64,000 nucleotides of DNA from Rhizoctonia solani (lineage: Eukaryota > Basidiomycota > Agaricomycetes > Cantharellales > Ceratobasidiaceae), in the NCBI RefSeq assembly GCF_016906535.1, contig NC_057373.1, positions 2,294,001 through 2,358,000 on the forward strand, read 5' to 3'. Positions 41,024 through 51,809 of the stretch are shown here, piece by piece; within the stretch, counting starts at the first letter, position 1, and each line of letters opens with the position of its first letter. The notes under the pieces are model-generated. The model worked only from the letters and a program-made list of their open reading frames with translations. It did not search any database and was not told the DNA's origin. Position numbers and translations under genes: made by a program.

Positions 41024-43825
41024 AGCATGACTGACGCCGAGTCCTCCACACTCAAGGACTGGCTCAGGGATGAATTAAAAGCTGGAAAGATCCAACCCAG
41101 CAAATCCTTGATCAGTTCCCCCATTATGTTTGTCCCTAAGAAGGATGGTTCCCGCCGCTTGGTTGTTGACTACCGCCGCCTCAACAACCAGACCAAAAAG
41201 AACATCTACCCACTTCCCTGTCCTGATGACCTAATGGCCCAGCTCCGTGGCGCCAAGGTCTTCACTAAACTGGACTTGCAATGGGGTTACAACAATGTCC
41301 GTGTTAAGGAAGGGGACAAATGGAAGACCGCCTTCTGCACCAAGTACGGTCTATGCAAGTCTCTGGTCATGACCTTTGGCCTGACAAACGCCCCTGCTGC
41401 CTTCCAGCACTTCATGAATGAACTGTTCAAGGACTTGTTGGACATATGCGTCATTATTTACCTTGATGACATTCTAATTTACTCTAAAGATGACGCATCC
41501 CACACACAACACGTTCACAAGGTCCTGAAACGGTTATTGGATAACCAGTTGTTCTGCAAGGCGTCAAAATGTACCTTCCACGTTACCTTGGTAGAGTACC
41601 TAGGAATCATTGTCTTGGATAAGGGTTTTAGTCTGGATAAGCTCAAAATCCAGGCAGTACAAGAATGGCTGGTACCCACCAAAGTAAAAGAAGTTCAATT
41701 GTTCCTGGGATTTGCCAACTTCCTTTGTTGTTTTGTTGCCAACTTTAGCCACATGGCTAGGCCATTACATTACCCAGTCAAGAAGGACACACCTTGGAAA
41801 TGGGACATCAAGGAACAAGAAGCCTTCCAGGGACTAAAAGACGCCATCACCAACGCCCTGGTCCTTTGCCACGCTGACCCGTCCAAACCGTATTTTCTGG
41901 AAACAGATGCCTCCGGCGCAGCTCTAGGCTCCATACTTAGTCAACAACAGGAAGACGGATGCTTACACCCATTAGGGTTCCTATCAGAGTCTTTCAAATG
42001 TGCCAAACAGAACTACAACACTCATGATAAGGAACTTCTTGCAATCATCTGTTCCTTTGAGTACTGGCGCATTTTCCTGGAAGGGACTTGGCATCCAATC
42101 ACCGTATTTACCAACCACTGCAACTTGGAATACTGGAAAGAGTCCTGCACATTCAACCAATGCCATGCACGATGGCACTTACTCCTTGCCGGTTATAACT
42201 TCCAAATTGTATATAGGCCAGGAAAACAATTGGGGAAGCCAGATGCCTTGTCACATTGAGCGGATCATGCGGATATCCCACCAGAACCCCAGTCCATGTT
42301 ACCAGATCCGGTATTTGCCAACGTTGCCTTAGTTACACCAGAAAAGGAGCTACAATGCCAGATTGAGTCATCCCTGGACCAAGACAAGTCCCTGGAAGAA
42401 ATCCTCTAATTCCTGCAGAACAAGTCCAAAGCACCCCCCTCCATCAAACGCGCGTTCAAGGATTATGAAATGGAGGCTGGTCTACTCTTCTACCAAGGAC
42501 GGATTGTAGTTCCTGACATTGGAACACTAAGGACGGACCTACTCTGCATCTTCCACAACAGCCCCTTGGCAGGACATCCAGGAAGACAGCGCACCCTAGA
42601 GCTAGTATCAAGGAACTACTACTGGCCTGGCATCCGTGCTGAAACATATTGGCATGTGGATTCCTGTGAGATATGCCAACGGATCAGGAAGCCCAAATAC
42701 ACGTCTATTCCCCCTCAGCCCCTTGAACTCCCTGCTAGACCCTGGCAGCACGTGTCTTACAACATGATAGTAGACCTCCCTAAGGACGGAAACAGCAACT
42801 CAATCCTGGTAATTATTGACAGTTTCACAAAGTACGGAATATTTGTAAAATGCTCCAAGAAACTCAAGGCACCCAAGTTAGCAGAACTATTCCTGGAAAA
42901 CGTATGGAAGCGCCATGGCATGCCAGAGAAGACCATATCCAACAGAGGAAGGGTTTTTAACAACAAGTTCTTACAAGCCCTATACAAGCGCCTTGGCATT
43001 GACCCTCACTTCTCCTCCGCCTATCATCCCCAGAGCAACGGACAAAAGGAACACGTCAATCCCTCTATTGAACACTTCCTCAGGGCTTACTCAGGGGTTA
43101 ACCAAAGGGACTGGACCAGATGGCTTCCAATGGCAGAATTTGCATACAACAATGCTGTACATAGCAGCACGGGCAAGACCCCTTTCAAGGCCTTGTATGG
43201 ATGGGAACCCACCTTAACCCCATCAAATGTACCAATGGACGTTCCAGAAGCAGATGATCTTGCCCAGACAATGGAGGCCCAGTGGAAGGAAGTAGAAGTG
43301 GCACTCCGGCAATCTAAACAACAAATGATGGCCAGGGAAAGTGGAAGTCCAACGGAATTTGAGATTGGGGAAGAGGTTTGGCTAGACGCCAAGAACGTCA
43401 ACCTCAAAACCCTGAGCCCCAAGCTAACGGAACAACGCCTAGGGCCATTCAAGGTTATTGAGAAAATCTCCAACCAGGCTTACCGCCTAGAACTTCCCCC
43501 AACAATGCGGATCCACAACGTCTTCTACGTAGGGCTCCTGTCTAAAGTCAAAAGGGACAAGAAGCGCACCTTCAAGAATTGCCCTCCACCAGCCACCGTG
43601 GACAGAGAAGAAGAGTACAAGGTGGAAGGGATTACCAATGCCAAAGAAAGGGATGGGAAATGGTTTTTCCGAGTCAAATGGAAGGGGTACGGATCCAAAG
43701 AAAACACGTGGGAACCCCAAGAAAACTTAAAAAATGCCAAAAAATTTTTGGAAAAATACAAAAAAGACATGAAAAAGAAGGCCCTTGGCACTGCCAAGGC
43801 CCTTAGAGGGGGGGCAGTGTTGTAG
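41024..43825 (+). pseudogene. pol: Gypsy-3 pol relic, RT to chromodomain
   Basis: It resumes exactly where 27392 broke off (...LPLY / SMTDAESSTLKDW). RT YLDDILIYS, RNase H ETDASG, the integrase finger and core, and the chromodomain (VKWKGYGSKENTWEP) are still readable in one frame. Stops are TGA 42257-42259 (gypsy-2 has CGC/CGA-type Arg) and TAA at about 42407-42409 (gypsy-2 has CAA). Many Arg and Asp codons have become Cys, His, Gln or Asn, consistent with C-to-T decay. Confidence 0.88.
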
Positions 43826-44248
43826 ACACAGTCGATACCAGGGAATTTATTCCCATTTTCTTGGATTTAAATGAAGGCAAACGGACAATATTTTCAATCA
43901 CGTGACTTCAGCGCTTATATCATACGCTAAGCGCCAAGCCACGTCCCCACCTGCGCTTAATCAGCATACGTAGCCACCTCCACCTATGACGTCATCATGA
44001 CACGTCAGTGACATGTATGCATGAGTAAGGCCAACTGCGGAGCAGGGTTCTTATTGGATTGCATATTTGATAAAATGTATTTGTAATTAGTTACTCTGTA
44101 GAATATATAAGGAGGCCAACCAACCATGGTAACACCCAGGTTGATTACCTCTTGTTGCATCCCACATTGTACAAGGGCCTTACAGCCCAGTAACCACCTG
44201 CTTAGTCACTTAGTCTACGCTGCCTTAAGCGGCCTACCCATTGTACTA

Positions 44249-45516
44249 GCGGAGGAAAAAAGTTTGGAAATGGCGCGTGATTTGGGCGCTAAAAGAAAAC
44301 TTGCTCTCCCCCGGCCGCATGAATGTAGTATATAGAAACAGGAAATACATTGGTTAAAATACAGTAGGAGAGATAAACAAGTGTTAGAATTTTGTTGGGA
44401 GTCCCTTTGACTTAACTAAAGCTGTTACCCGAGATGGCATTTTCCGTGTGTACTTATTGATATCATCTGCTGTGAAGGATTTCCAGGCAGCTTCAGTGGC
44501 ATTCCAAAGGTGCTCAAGACTTCTTCGGGCCCCAGGGGTACTGTACACACGTTGCTTAAGTTCCATCCATAATGGTTCTATTGGGTTTAGGTCTGGTGAA
44601 CTTGGGGGGTGTGCAATGTGTTTAATACCAAGTTCTTCACAAGCCTGTTTGGCTAGCTTTCCTTTGTGTGCCGGGGCCCCATCTTCAACTACTAGCATCC
44701 TGTGTCCCTTGACTTTCTCCATCTGTGCAATGAAGTCCTTAAGTGGACCATTTAGGACCTGCATAACATATCCTTCTGAGTTGAACCCTCCCCCCCTCCA
44801 CCTCCCATTACGCAATTGCAGCCGGGGAGCCATCTCCAGTTGGATAAGTGGCCCCTTATACCCATGGGAGATACACCCCCATACCATTAATGCTTCATGG
44901 CCACTTTGAAAGGTTGGGGCTAGGCATTCCGGGAGATATGCCTCTCCGGGTTTCCGGGTGACCATTGGGTGAACTGAGTGATTGCCGGTCCCCAACTGGA
45001 GCTTGTCAGTCCAAATGGCTTCATCCCAGTTCCTAAACCGGTTCACGCGAGCCCATTCTAGACGCTTTAGGACCTTTCGCTTATCTAAGAATGGCTTTTG
45101 GCGCGCAACATATCGGCGGTAGCGCCGGCTCTGGGCAATGTACTTGACTTGCACAGCAGTAAGGCCATTACCTACTCTAGTAGCAATAGATGAATATGGC
45201 TCAAAACAATGGCAAAGGAGGGTACGAATGACTAGACGGCACAATTGAGGTGAGAATTTGCGTGGGCGGCCAGATCAAGGCAAGGAGGCAAGGGTGCCGT
45301 ATGTTTCCCAACGTTTAACAGTTTTGCATGCCACAGATGGGGGAACACCAGTTTTTGCAAGTATTTCAGGATATGAATTGCCCTCATTGTGTAGTGTAAT
45401 TATTTGAGCTTGATGAGTCACAGGGAGCTCTCAACCGCGTTTGCGAGACATAGTAAGATGTATCGTACAAATTCTGGGCCATCACGTGCCGGCATTTCCA
45501 AACTTTTTCTCCCCGC
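44249..45516 (-). mobile_element. Tc1/mariner-family DNA transposon, inactive
   Basis: 1,268 bp flanked by TA dinucleotides (44247-44248 and 45517-45518). The terminal inverted repeats are about 32-35 bp (GCGGAGG(A)AAAAAGTTTGGAAATG on the left, GCGGGGAGAAAAAGTTTGGAAATG on the right strand). It carries one transposase pseudogene. Confidence 0.88.
44384..45451 (-). pseudogene. Tc1/mariner transposase with two TGA stops
   Basis: The frame runs from ATG 45451 (MSRKRG) to the stop at 44384. It includes a helix-turn-helix region (HNEGNSYPEILAKTGVPPSV; GRPRKFSP) and the DDE catalytic domain: IWTDKLQL, LVVEDGAPAHKG and the SPDLNPIEPLWMELK box. In-frame TGA codons at 45431-45433 and 45275-45277 break the N-terminal half. 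Both sit where an Arg CGA would fit, including directly before SGRPRK. It cut and pasted DNA at TA sites when active. Confidence 0.85.
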
Positions 45517-45676
45517 TAGTACATACATAGCTTGCCATTGCCCTTACAGCCTTGGCCATTGTAGTATAGCTGGTTGTTGTCATAGGATAGCTTGCCACTG
45601 CCTTATGCGGTTTCTACGTAGTTGTACCCGGCCGCAAGCGCCCTCCTCCTCAATGTCCTTACAGATGTCTAGGACA

Positions 45677-45959
45677 TTCTCCCTTCAACAATATACCTGT
45701 ATCTATCTTGCTTCACAAACTGAAGAAAAGTAACTCATAACTGTCTGATAATTTGAGCAAACCAAAACCATAAATTAAGTATTCTTAATTATGCCTCAAG
45801 CTTCATCCAGCAATGCAGTTAGTGTTGTACCCAGGGTTAATCACAATATGCATATTTACCCTTGCATTTATGTAGAAGGATAATATGGGACCTTGGGACC
45901 CTTGCTGCACACTGAAACAAGTGTTGGGCTGGGTGTAATTCCTTGCCCAGATGGGTTTG
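45677..45959. other. Short stretch between gypsy-3 and a solo LTR
   Basis: 283 bp with no gene or element recognised. Confidence 0.4.
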
Positions 45960-46539
45960 TGTCGTAGACACACTCGATACCAGGGAATTTATTCCCATTT
46001 TCTCGATTTTAAACGAAGGCAAACGGACGACTTTTTCGATCACGTGACATCGGCGCTTATATCATACGCTAAGCGCCGAGCCACGTCCCCTTCCGCGCTT
46101 ACTCAGCAAACGTAGCCACCTCCACCTGATGACATCATTATGACACGTCAGTGACACGTATGCATGAGTAAGGCCAACTGCAGAGCGGGGTTCTTATTGG
46201 ATTAGGTATTGCACATAATGTATTTGTAAATAGTTCACCTGTAGAATATATAAGGAGGACAACCAACCATGGTAACACCCAGGTTGATTACCTCTTGTTG
46301 CATCCTTAAAACTGTACGAGGCCTTAAGCCGGTAACTACTAAGAAACCCCTTGTACTTGTCGCCTTAAGCAACTTCTCCATTGTACTTACATAGCTCGCC
46401 AACGCCTTTACGGCCTTGGGCATCGTAGTATAGCTAGCCGTCGTCGTAGGATAGCTTGCCACCGCCTTACGCGGTTTACTTAGACATTTCCCGGCCGCAA
46501 GCGCCCTCCTCCTCAACGTCCTTACAGACGTCTAGGACA
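45960..46539 (+). mobile_element. Solo LTR of the gypsy-2 family
   Basis: 580 bp, TGTCGTAGAC...CTAGGACA, with target duplication GTTTG (45955-45959 and 46540-46544). Confidence 0.92.
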
Positions 46540-46696
46540 GTTTGGGTGGATAAACTCAGTGGGGCTGCTATGATATGAGGGATGTGGATACTGAGACATA
46601 GATACTACAACTGGGAACAGAGGGGTGTATCTAACTCAAGGGCGTAATTGACACAAGGGGGGCCTGGGGAGCAAAATGTGGGCCGCATATATATAC

Positions 46697-47277
46697 TGTC
46701 CTAGACATCTGTAAGGACGTCAAGGAGGAGGGCGCTTGCGGCCGGGTGTATCTAAGTAAAGAACCGCGTAAGGCAGTGAGCAAGCTACCTACAACAACAA
46801 CCAGCTATACTACGGTGACCAAGGCCATAAGGGTGTTGGCAAACTAGGTAAGTACAGTGAAGAGGCCGCTTAAGGCAGTGTGGAGGATGTAGCTAAGTGT
46901 TTACTGGGCAGTAAGGCCCTTGTACAAGATGGGGATGCAACAAGAGGTAATTGACCTGGGTGTTACCATGGTTGGTTGGCCCCTTATATATTACAAGGAT
47001 GAACTTAATTACAAATACATGTTATGCAATACCATATCAAATAAGAACCCCGCTCTGCAGTTGATCTTACTCATGCATACGTGTCACTGACATGTCATGA
47101 TGACGTCATAGGTGGAGGTGGCTATGTGTGCTGAGTAAGCGCGGATGGGGACGTGGCTTGGCGCTTATTGTGTGATATAAGCGCCAAGATCACGTGATTG
47201 AAAATGTTGTCCAATTGCCTTTGTTTAAATCCAAGAAAATGGGAATAAATTCCCTGGTATTGATTGTGTCTACAACA
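46697..47277 (-). mobile_element. Solo LTR of the gypsy-3/gypsy-2 family, reverse orientation
   Basis: 581 bp, TGTCCTAGAC...GTCTACAACA on the plus strand, with target duplication TATAC (46692-46696 and 47278-47282). 46545-46696, between the two solo LTRs, is unrecognised. Confidence 0.92.
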
Positions 47278-47282
47278 TATAC

Positions 47283-48457
47283 ATATATCTGATTGGCACA
47301 CGTGTGCTCAGCGCAATCAACCTGGTATGACCAGCATGGGTTGTCTCAGTGTAAACCAATGTAGATCCCATTGGCAATCATTGTTCTGCACATGTGATTG
47401 TTGGACCACCTGAGGCGGATGCAGACTTGCTTATATATGACCAGGTGGAGTCACCCAGTATCCTCATACAACCACAACCATGCTGAGTATGATTTCTATC
47501 TCATTGTTAGTGCCTGCCTAACTGATCTTGAAATAATGATATGTTTCTATACAGCATAAGATATGGTTGGACAAGGTAGACAAAGCGCGCCAGGACATGT
47601 AGGTCTGCCATTTATAACATTTATTGCTTGAAATTCTATCTGACAAAACTCTGACCATCACAGACCTCCCCCATAAGCGCAATTTACTCCCCTGCAATGC
47701 ATCCCCTTGTAAGTGACATACTTGTTGTTACATCAAGTATATACTAACTAACCCCTCAGGTTGTTGCAACTGTTGCTAGGTACATCTAAATGAACCAAGC
47801 ATTCAAACAGGCAGGGGGCCTGGTCACTATTGGGGTCTATTGATTACATTTTGTATATACATACAAGTAATACACACATTGTAAACTGTCAACACTATTG
47901 TTTGCACAATAATTTTATAATTATATAGAACAAATGTTTGACGTAGCATTTATGGTGCATTTCTGCCCGGTTTCTGTGTGCGTGTATACACTGATAAACA
48001 CCACATATGGTCATAGCAAAACGCGTGCAACCACATACCTGGGGGCAATATATGTCAAAATACGCGGCAAAATTTGATGGATATCCACTGGTCAGTATAC
48101 CATCAACCAGTGTAAACCAATGGTGCCCAAGTGGATAGCGTCCCGCCAACTGGGTTGGAGTTCAACTGCTCTGCATGGGTCATTATTCCATTGGCAGCAA
48201 CGGACATCATCGGCCAATGCGTGCAAGTATGGTCACGGAGCTCATAGAACAGCGCGGTGGAGTACCTGCATGTGAGATCAAAGACCAGTTTGGTCTTGAT
48301 GGGTTCGTATGGTGCTGTTCTGGTATAAACAGGCGCTAAACCGTGGGTTTACGACCCTCCAATTTGCAGTGTGACTGCTGGGCATTACTGATCCATATCC
48401 CACCCAACTCCCAACCACCATGATCTCCCTTTGACAAAAAGGGGGTGAAGTCCTGCG
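47283..48457. other. Intergenic, nothing recognised
   Basis: About 1.2 kb after the last LTR, before the FMO-2 duplication unit. It has only short unsupported ORFs. Confidence 0.4.
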
Positions 48458-50310
48458 TAAGGAAGGAAAATATAATGTGCAAATGTATAACATTGATTAA
48501 TACACGTGAATATGGTTTTAAGTCAAAAGGTTCATGTGCCTCCGCTGCTTATCTTCCGCTCGATGTATGACTCGCCACATCAGATCAATCCAATCCTGAA
48601 TTCCTCCCTTTCCTACCCCATGCGCCCACCTTGCGGCTAACCCTAACCTCTCTAGCTCTTTCCACTCTGTGCGCATGACGTATCCATGTGGCATCAAATC
48701 CCTCTTCCACTTGGGGATACGCCTACTATCGTTCGCCTTCTGCCATAGTAAATCAAGGAAGTCATACGACCTGTCGGCTCCAAATTTATGCCATGCTCTT
48801 GCCACCTCCAATGCCGAGGGTTGAGTCTTCTGCAGCTCGTCGTTCCATTGCAGAGCTCGTGATAACTCGTAATCAAAGTCTAATGAGACTCCACCCGTCA
48901 TTTGGCGGACTGCGAGCGTAGCTTGAACCTCGACCAGACTGAACACGGTGATTCCAATGGGCAACCCGATGAATGCAAGAGAGTTCGGAGGAAACGCTGC
49001 TCGCAGGGGGAATGTATGTAGTGCAAGCGGGAATATATGGAATCCCGAGTTGTACAAGTGACCAGAGGTGTGCTGTGGTTCCTCGACCGGTAATTGCGTC
49101 AAGAACGAGCAGTCGTATTGGTACCCGGTTGCAAAAATAACTCGGTCTACGTATTCTCTCTTCCCGTTCTTGAAATGAACGAAGCCGTCGGATGTAAAGT
49201 GGGATATAGCGCCTCTCTGGATGATGTGCTCAAAGTCCTGGTCCCCGAGTGACCTGACCGAATGGACTGTCTTCCTTGCCACCAAGGAAATTTCGTCGCT
49301 ACAATCAACTCCGGAGCGACCGCCTCCGATAACCAGGACGTCGCGGTTGCGGTATGGGTCAGGTGTACGGTACCATATCGAATGGATATAGCTTCGGTCG
49401 TTTGATGAAGCCCATTCTCCGAACCCATCAATATTTGGAACGAAGGGGTGTCGGTAGTGTCCATTGGCTACTAGCAGATGGTCAAAATAAGAGACGCTTT
49501 CAGCTCCTGGTCCTTCATGTGGCTTGGTGGCGACCTTCCATTGATGGGTTGAACTATTCCAAGTCGCCGAGGTCACCTGTGCATTAAACTGAATGTACTT
49601 TCTCAGTTCGAACTTGTCGACATAGCTCCGCATATAATCGTTGACCGTCTGAGAGCCTGTAAAAAGGGGAGTCGATGGCGGCGCTAAGTGCGAAGGGAAA
49701 AACATGATTGGATGTGGAACATTGGTAGTTAACGAATCGTACACGGGTGTCTCGGGCCATTTCTTTTTCGAGGGATCTGGACGTGGCTCGGAAAGCCTGA
49801 AAACAATGTTAGTGGACTTATTTACAGCCGACTCATAGTCATACCAGACGCCCCCGACATCTTCACGCTGTTCAAACCCCACTACCTCGACTTCCCCAGC
49901 TCGAACATAGTCGCGAAGCTCATCAAATAGTACTTTGAGTGAGGCGAGCCCTGCTGCACCTCCAGCTCCAATTATTGCGAAGCGACGTGGGCGACTTGGT
50001 CGTGTTGAAGTCGAAACCATTAGAAGGAATTACTCTCGGTTGGACGCTCGTCGAAAGTTACCACTGAACTCAGGGTATGGTCCAATTAACTAATAGTATA
50101 TATAGCAGAGTCCATGGCATGAGTAAGATGTTCTGTCCTAGCACAATCGAAGCGCAGGATGGTGTGCTTGATTTACCAACTCAAGAATAGTAATTGTTAT
50201 GACTTGTTGATGATGATTAATAAGTGGAGGTCAAGGTACAGATAAGAGACACAATGATTTCAGTTATGCGATTCAAAGGCGTCATGGGACGTGTGCAAGC
50301 ATAGTGCGAT
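48458..50310 (-). repeat. Segmental duplication unit B (FMO-2 with flanks)
   Basis: The partner of 4380-6415; it lacks the MITE. Confidence 0.85.
48518..50020 (-). CDS. Flavin-containing monooxygenase, copy 2 (FMO-2)
   Basis: Same reaction class as FMO-1. The FAD motif (IIGAGGAAG), the NADPH motif (VIGGGRSGVD, with the Gly intact) and FATGYQYD are all present, so this is the copy more likely to be active. The 48-nt in-frame intron is at 49797-49844 (GTATGA...ACTAAC...TTTTCAG). The spliced CDS 50020-49845 plus 49796-48518 encodes 484 aa. It differs from FMO-1 at about 16-20 residues, several in tight clusters (GGGRSG..DEIS; FGADRSYD; LMPHGYVMR). Its promoter abuts the 3' end of the PEX14-like gene. 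Confidence 0.88.
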   Translation of the reverse strand: MVSTSTRPSRPRRFAIIGAGGAAGLASLKVLFDELRDYVRAGEVEVVGFEQREDVGGVWYDYESAVNKSTNIVFRLSEPRPDPSKKKWPETPVYDSLTTNVPHPIMFFPSHLAPPSTPLFTGSQTVNDYMRSYVDKFELRKYIQFNAQVTSATWNSSTHQWKVATKPHEGPGAESVSYFDHLLVANGHYRHPFVPNIDGFGEWASSNDRSYIHSIWYRTPDPYRNRDVLVIGGGRSGVDCSDEISLVARKTVHSVRSLGDQDFEHIIQRGAISHFTSDGFVHFKNGKREYVDRVIFATGYQYDCSFLTQLPVEEPQHTSGHLYNSGFHIFPLALHTFPLRAAFPPNSLAFIGLPIGITVFSLVEVQATLAVRQMTGGVSLDFDYELSRALQWNDELQKTQPSALEVARAWHKFGADRSYDFLDLLWQKANDSRRIPKWKRDLMPHGYVMRTEWKELERLGLAARWAHGVGKGGIQDWIDLMWRVIHRAEDKQRRHMNLLT

Positions 50311-50343
50311 TTGGTATACGAATTTACTGACCAGTTATGGTCG

Positions 50344-51548
50344 CTAGAACCATATATATTTGAGTATACTATCGGGTGTAGGAGAAACTATACACCTACG
50401 TCGACCCAAATTAGGCACTAACGAGCCTCCTTGCATGAACGTGCGCCTATGTCGAATCTTAGTTTGGAAGCCATAATATTGCAGTTAGTCAAGATATTCA
50501 TACCTGTTGATTAATAAGCCCTTAAGCGACCTTATATCCTTCTTCAGCTGCTCATGGATTTCATTTTTGGGTTGAGTAGAAGTGGCCCCTGGCATAGAAA
50601 ATTGGAAATTGTATGCTCGTGCTGCAGCATCCAGTGCAGAGGTGAGGTGGATTTGAGAACTGAGGTAGCCCGTTAGGTCAGATAAAGACTGTAGAGCGTG
50701 TTGTCTAGATGTTTTGGAAGGTGTTGGGGGTATTTGTGAGGATATGTTTTGCAACTGGCTGGCAATGACAGGCTACATGCTGTGAGGCAACGAAGATGTG
50801 TGAGTCGAGTGGATTACCAACCTTTGAATCTTCGCTGGGGGCAATCATAGATGGATTCAAACATTTGATTCTATGCTCGCTCAATTGTTCAGTTAGACGG
50901 TTCAAAAGTCCAATTTGATGCTCCCGTAGACGCTGCTTGGCTCTAATCATCTTTACCCATCGAGGAAACACAAATTTCTGCGAGGCAAATGTTAGTCACA
51001 CGGATAGAGTCGAAAAAACAGACATACAGAATAAATCCAAGTAAGAACTGCAGAGGCTCCCGCAGCATATGTGAAGAAGTAATATATAGTAACAAGGTTG
51101 TCTAAAAGCCTCGATCGAGTAGGTGATACTAGTGCCTCTGGATAAGTACGTGGGGGGACAACCGGAATGGATACGAGCTGAAGAGTTTGGATTAGTCCAT
51201 GACACTTGATTTGGTGCATTGAAAGCTTACTGCTTGCTGAAGTTCATCGATGGTGTCTCCCGAAAGCCCCTTGTCTGCTAGATACTGTGCTTTGCTTTTC
51301 GAGTCACTTTCTTTGAGTTCAGGAGACTCCAAGAAAGACTGTGCCTTCGAGACCAGGTCAGATGATTTTTGTTGTTCTTCAAATGCAAATTGTTCCACTT
51401 GTGTTAGCGGCGTCGTCGCAACAGGCTGAGTCGTAGCTTGGGGCTCCTGCGATTCCTTAGGCGAGGTCGTGATCTCGACAGGGTCGGTGGAAGGTGAGAC
51501 AACGGGCTGCATCTCAGGGGGTTGACTATGTGTATCCATAGTAGACAT
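50344..51548 (-). CDS. PEX14: PEX14-like peroxisomal membrane docking protein
   Basis: Pex14 is the docking protein on the peroxisome membrane that receives Pex5 with its PTS1 cargo. Predicted exons are 51548-51231, 51177-51028, 50977-50822, 50754-50504 and 50446-50344 (978 nt, 325 aa), all GT-AG. Residues about 69-106 (AQSFLESPELKESDSKSKAQ, then YLADKGLSGDTIDELQQA) match the helical Pex14 N-terminal domain. VPPRTYP and a transmembrane segment (TIYYFFTYAAGASAVLTWIY, about 136-155) follow, then a coiled-coil-prone region (AKQRLREHQIGLLNRLTEQL) and LKKDIRSLKGLLINRRTF. A second ATG at 51539 is possible. The last short exon is the least certain. The gene is divergent from the SDR gene at 51810. 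Confidence 0.75.
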
Positions 51549-51809
51549 GCTTTGATGTTTCTCGAAATAAATCGGTCGAGATAGTAGCTGACAGTCAACA
51601 AGCACAGGTTCAAGGTGGTTTCATCCGGCGGTGTGAAAACAGGTGGTTCCCGGTCGGTCATAACCAGAGCGCCTGAACCGGAGGATCTAAGCGCCGGATA
51701 CTGATAAGATACCATAGTTTGTGTACTTCGACGACCATCGCAGCCGGCTGCATATCGTTTTATTCTTCCATTTTTCTGGTTTGTTACTACTCCCATCCTT
51801 TTCGATACT
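51549..51809. promoter_or_regulatory. Bidirectional promoter between PEX14-like and SDR genes
   Basis: 261 bp separate two divergent start codons. No strong TATA box is seen. Confidence 0.5.

Larger units (their letters stand above)
22629..45676 (+). mobile_element. Gypsy-3: decayed relative of gypsy-2, split by three insertions
   Basis: The parts are: 5' LTR 22629-23201; leader 23202-23570; inserted LTRs 23571-25302; gag and the start of pol 25303-27392; gypsy-4 27393-41018; the rest of pol 41024-43825; and the 3' LTR 43818-44248 plus 45519-45676 around a Tc1/mariner element. Gag and pol carry at least four stops and one frameshift. Flanking bases (GTTAT and TTCTC) do not match, so no target duplication survives. 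Confidence 0.85.
43818..45676 (+). repeat. Gypsy-3 3' LTR, split by a Tc1/mariner element
   Basis: LTR sequence is at 43818-44248 and 45519-45676, ending GTCTAGGACA. The TA at the break is duplicated. Confidence 0.85.
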
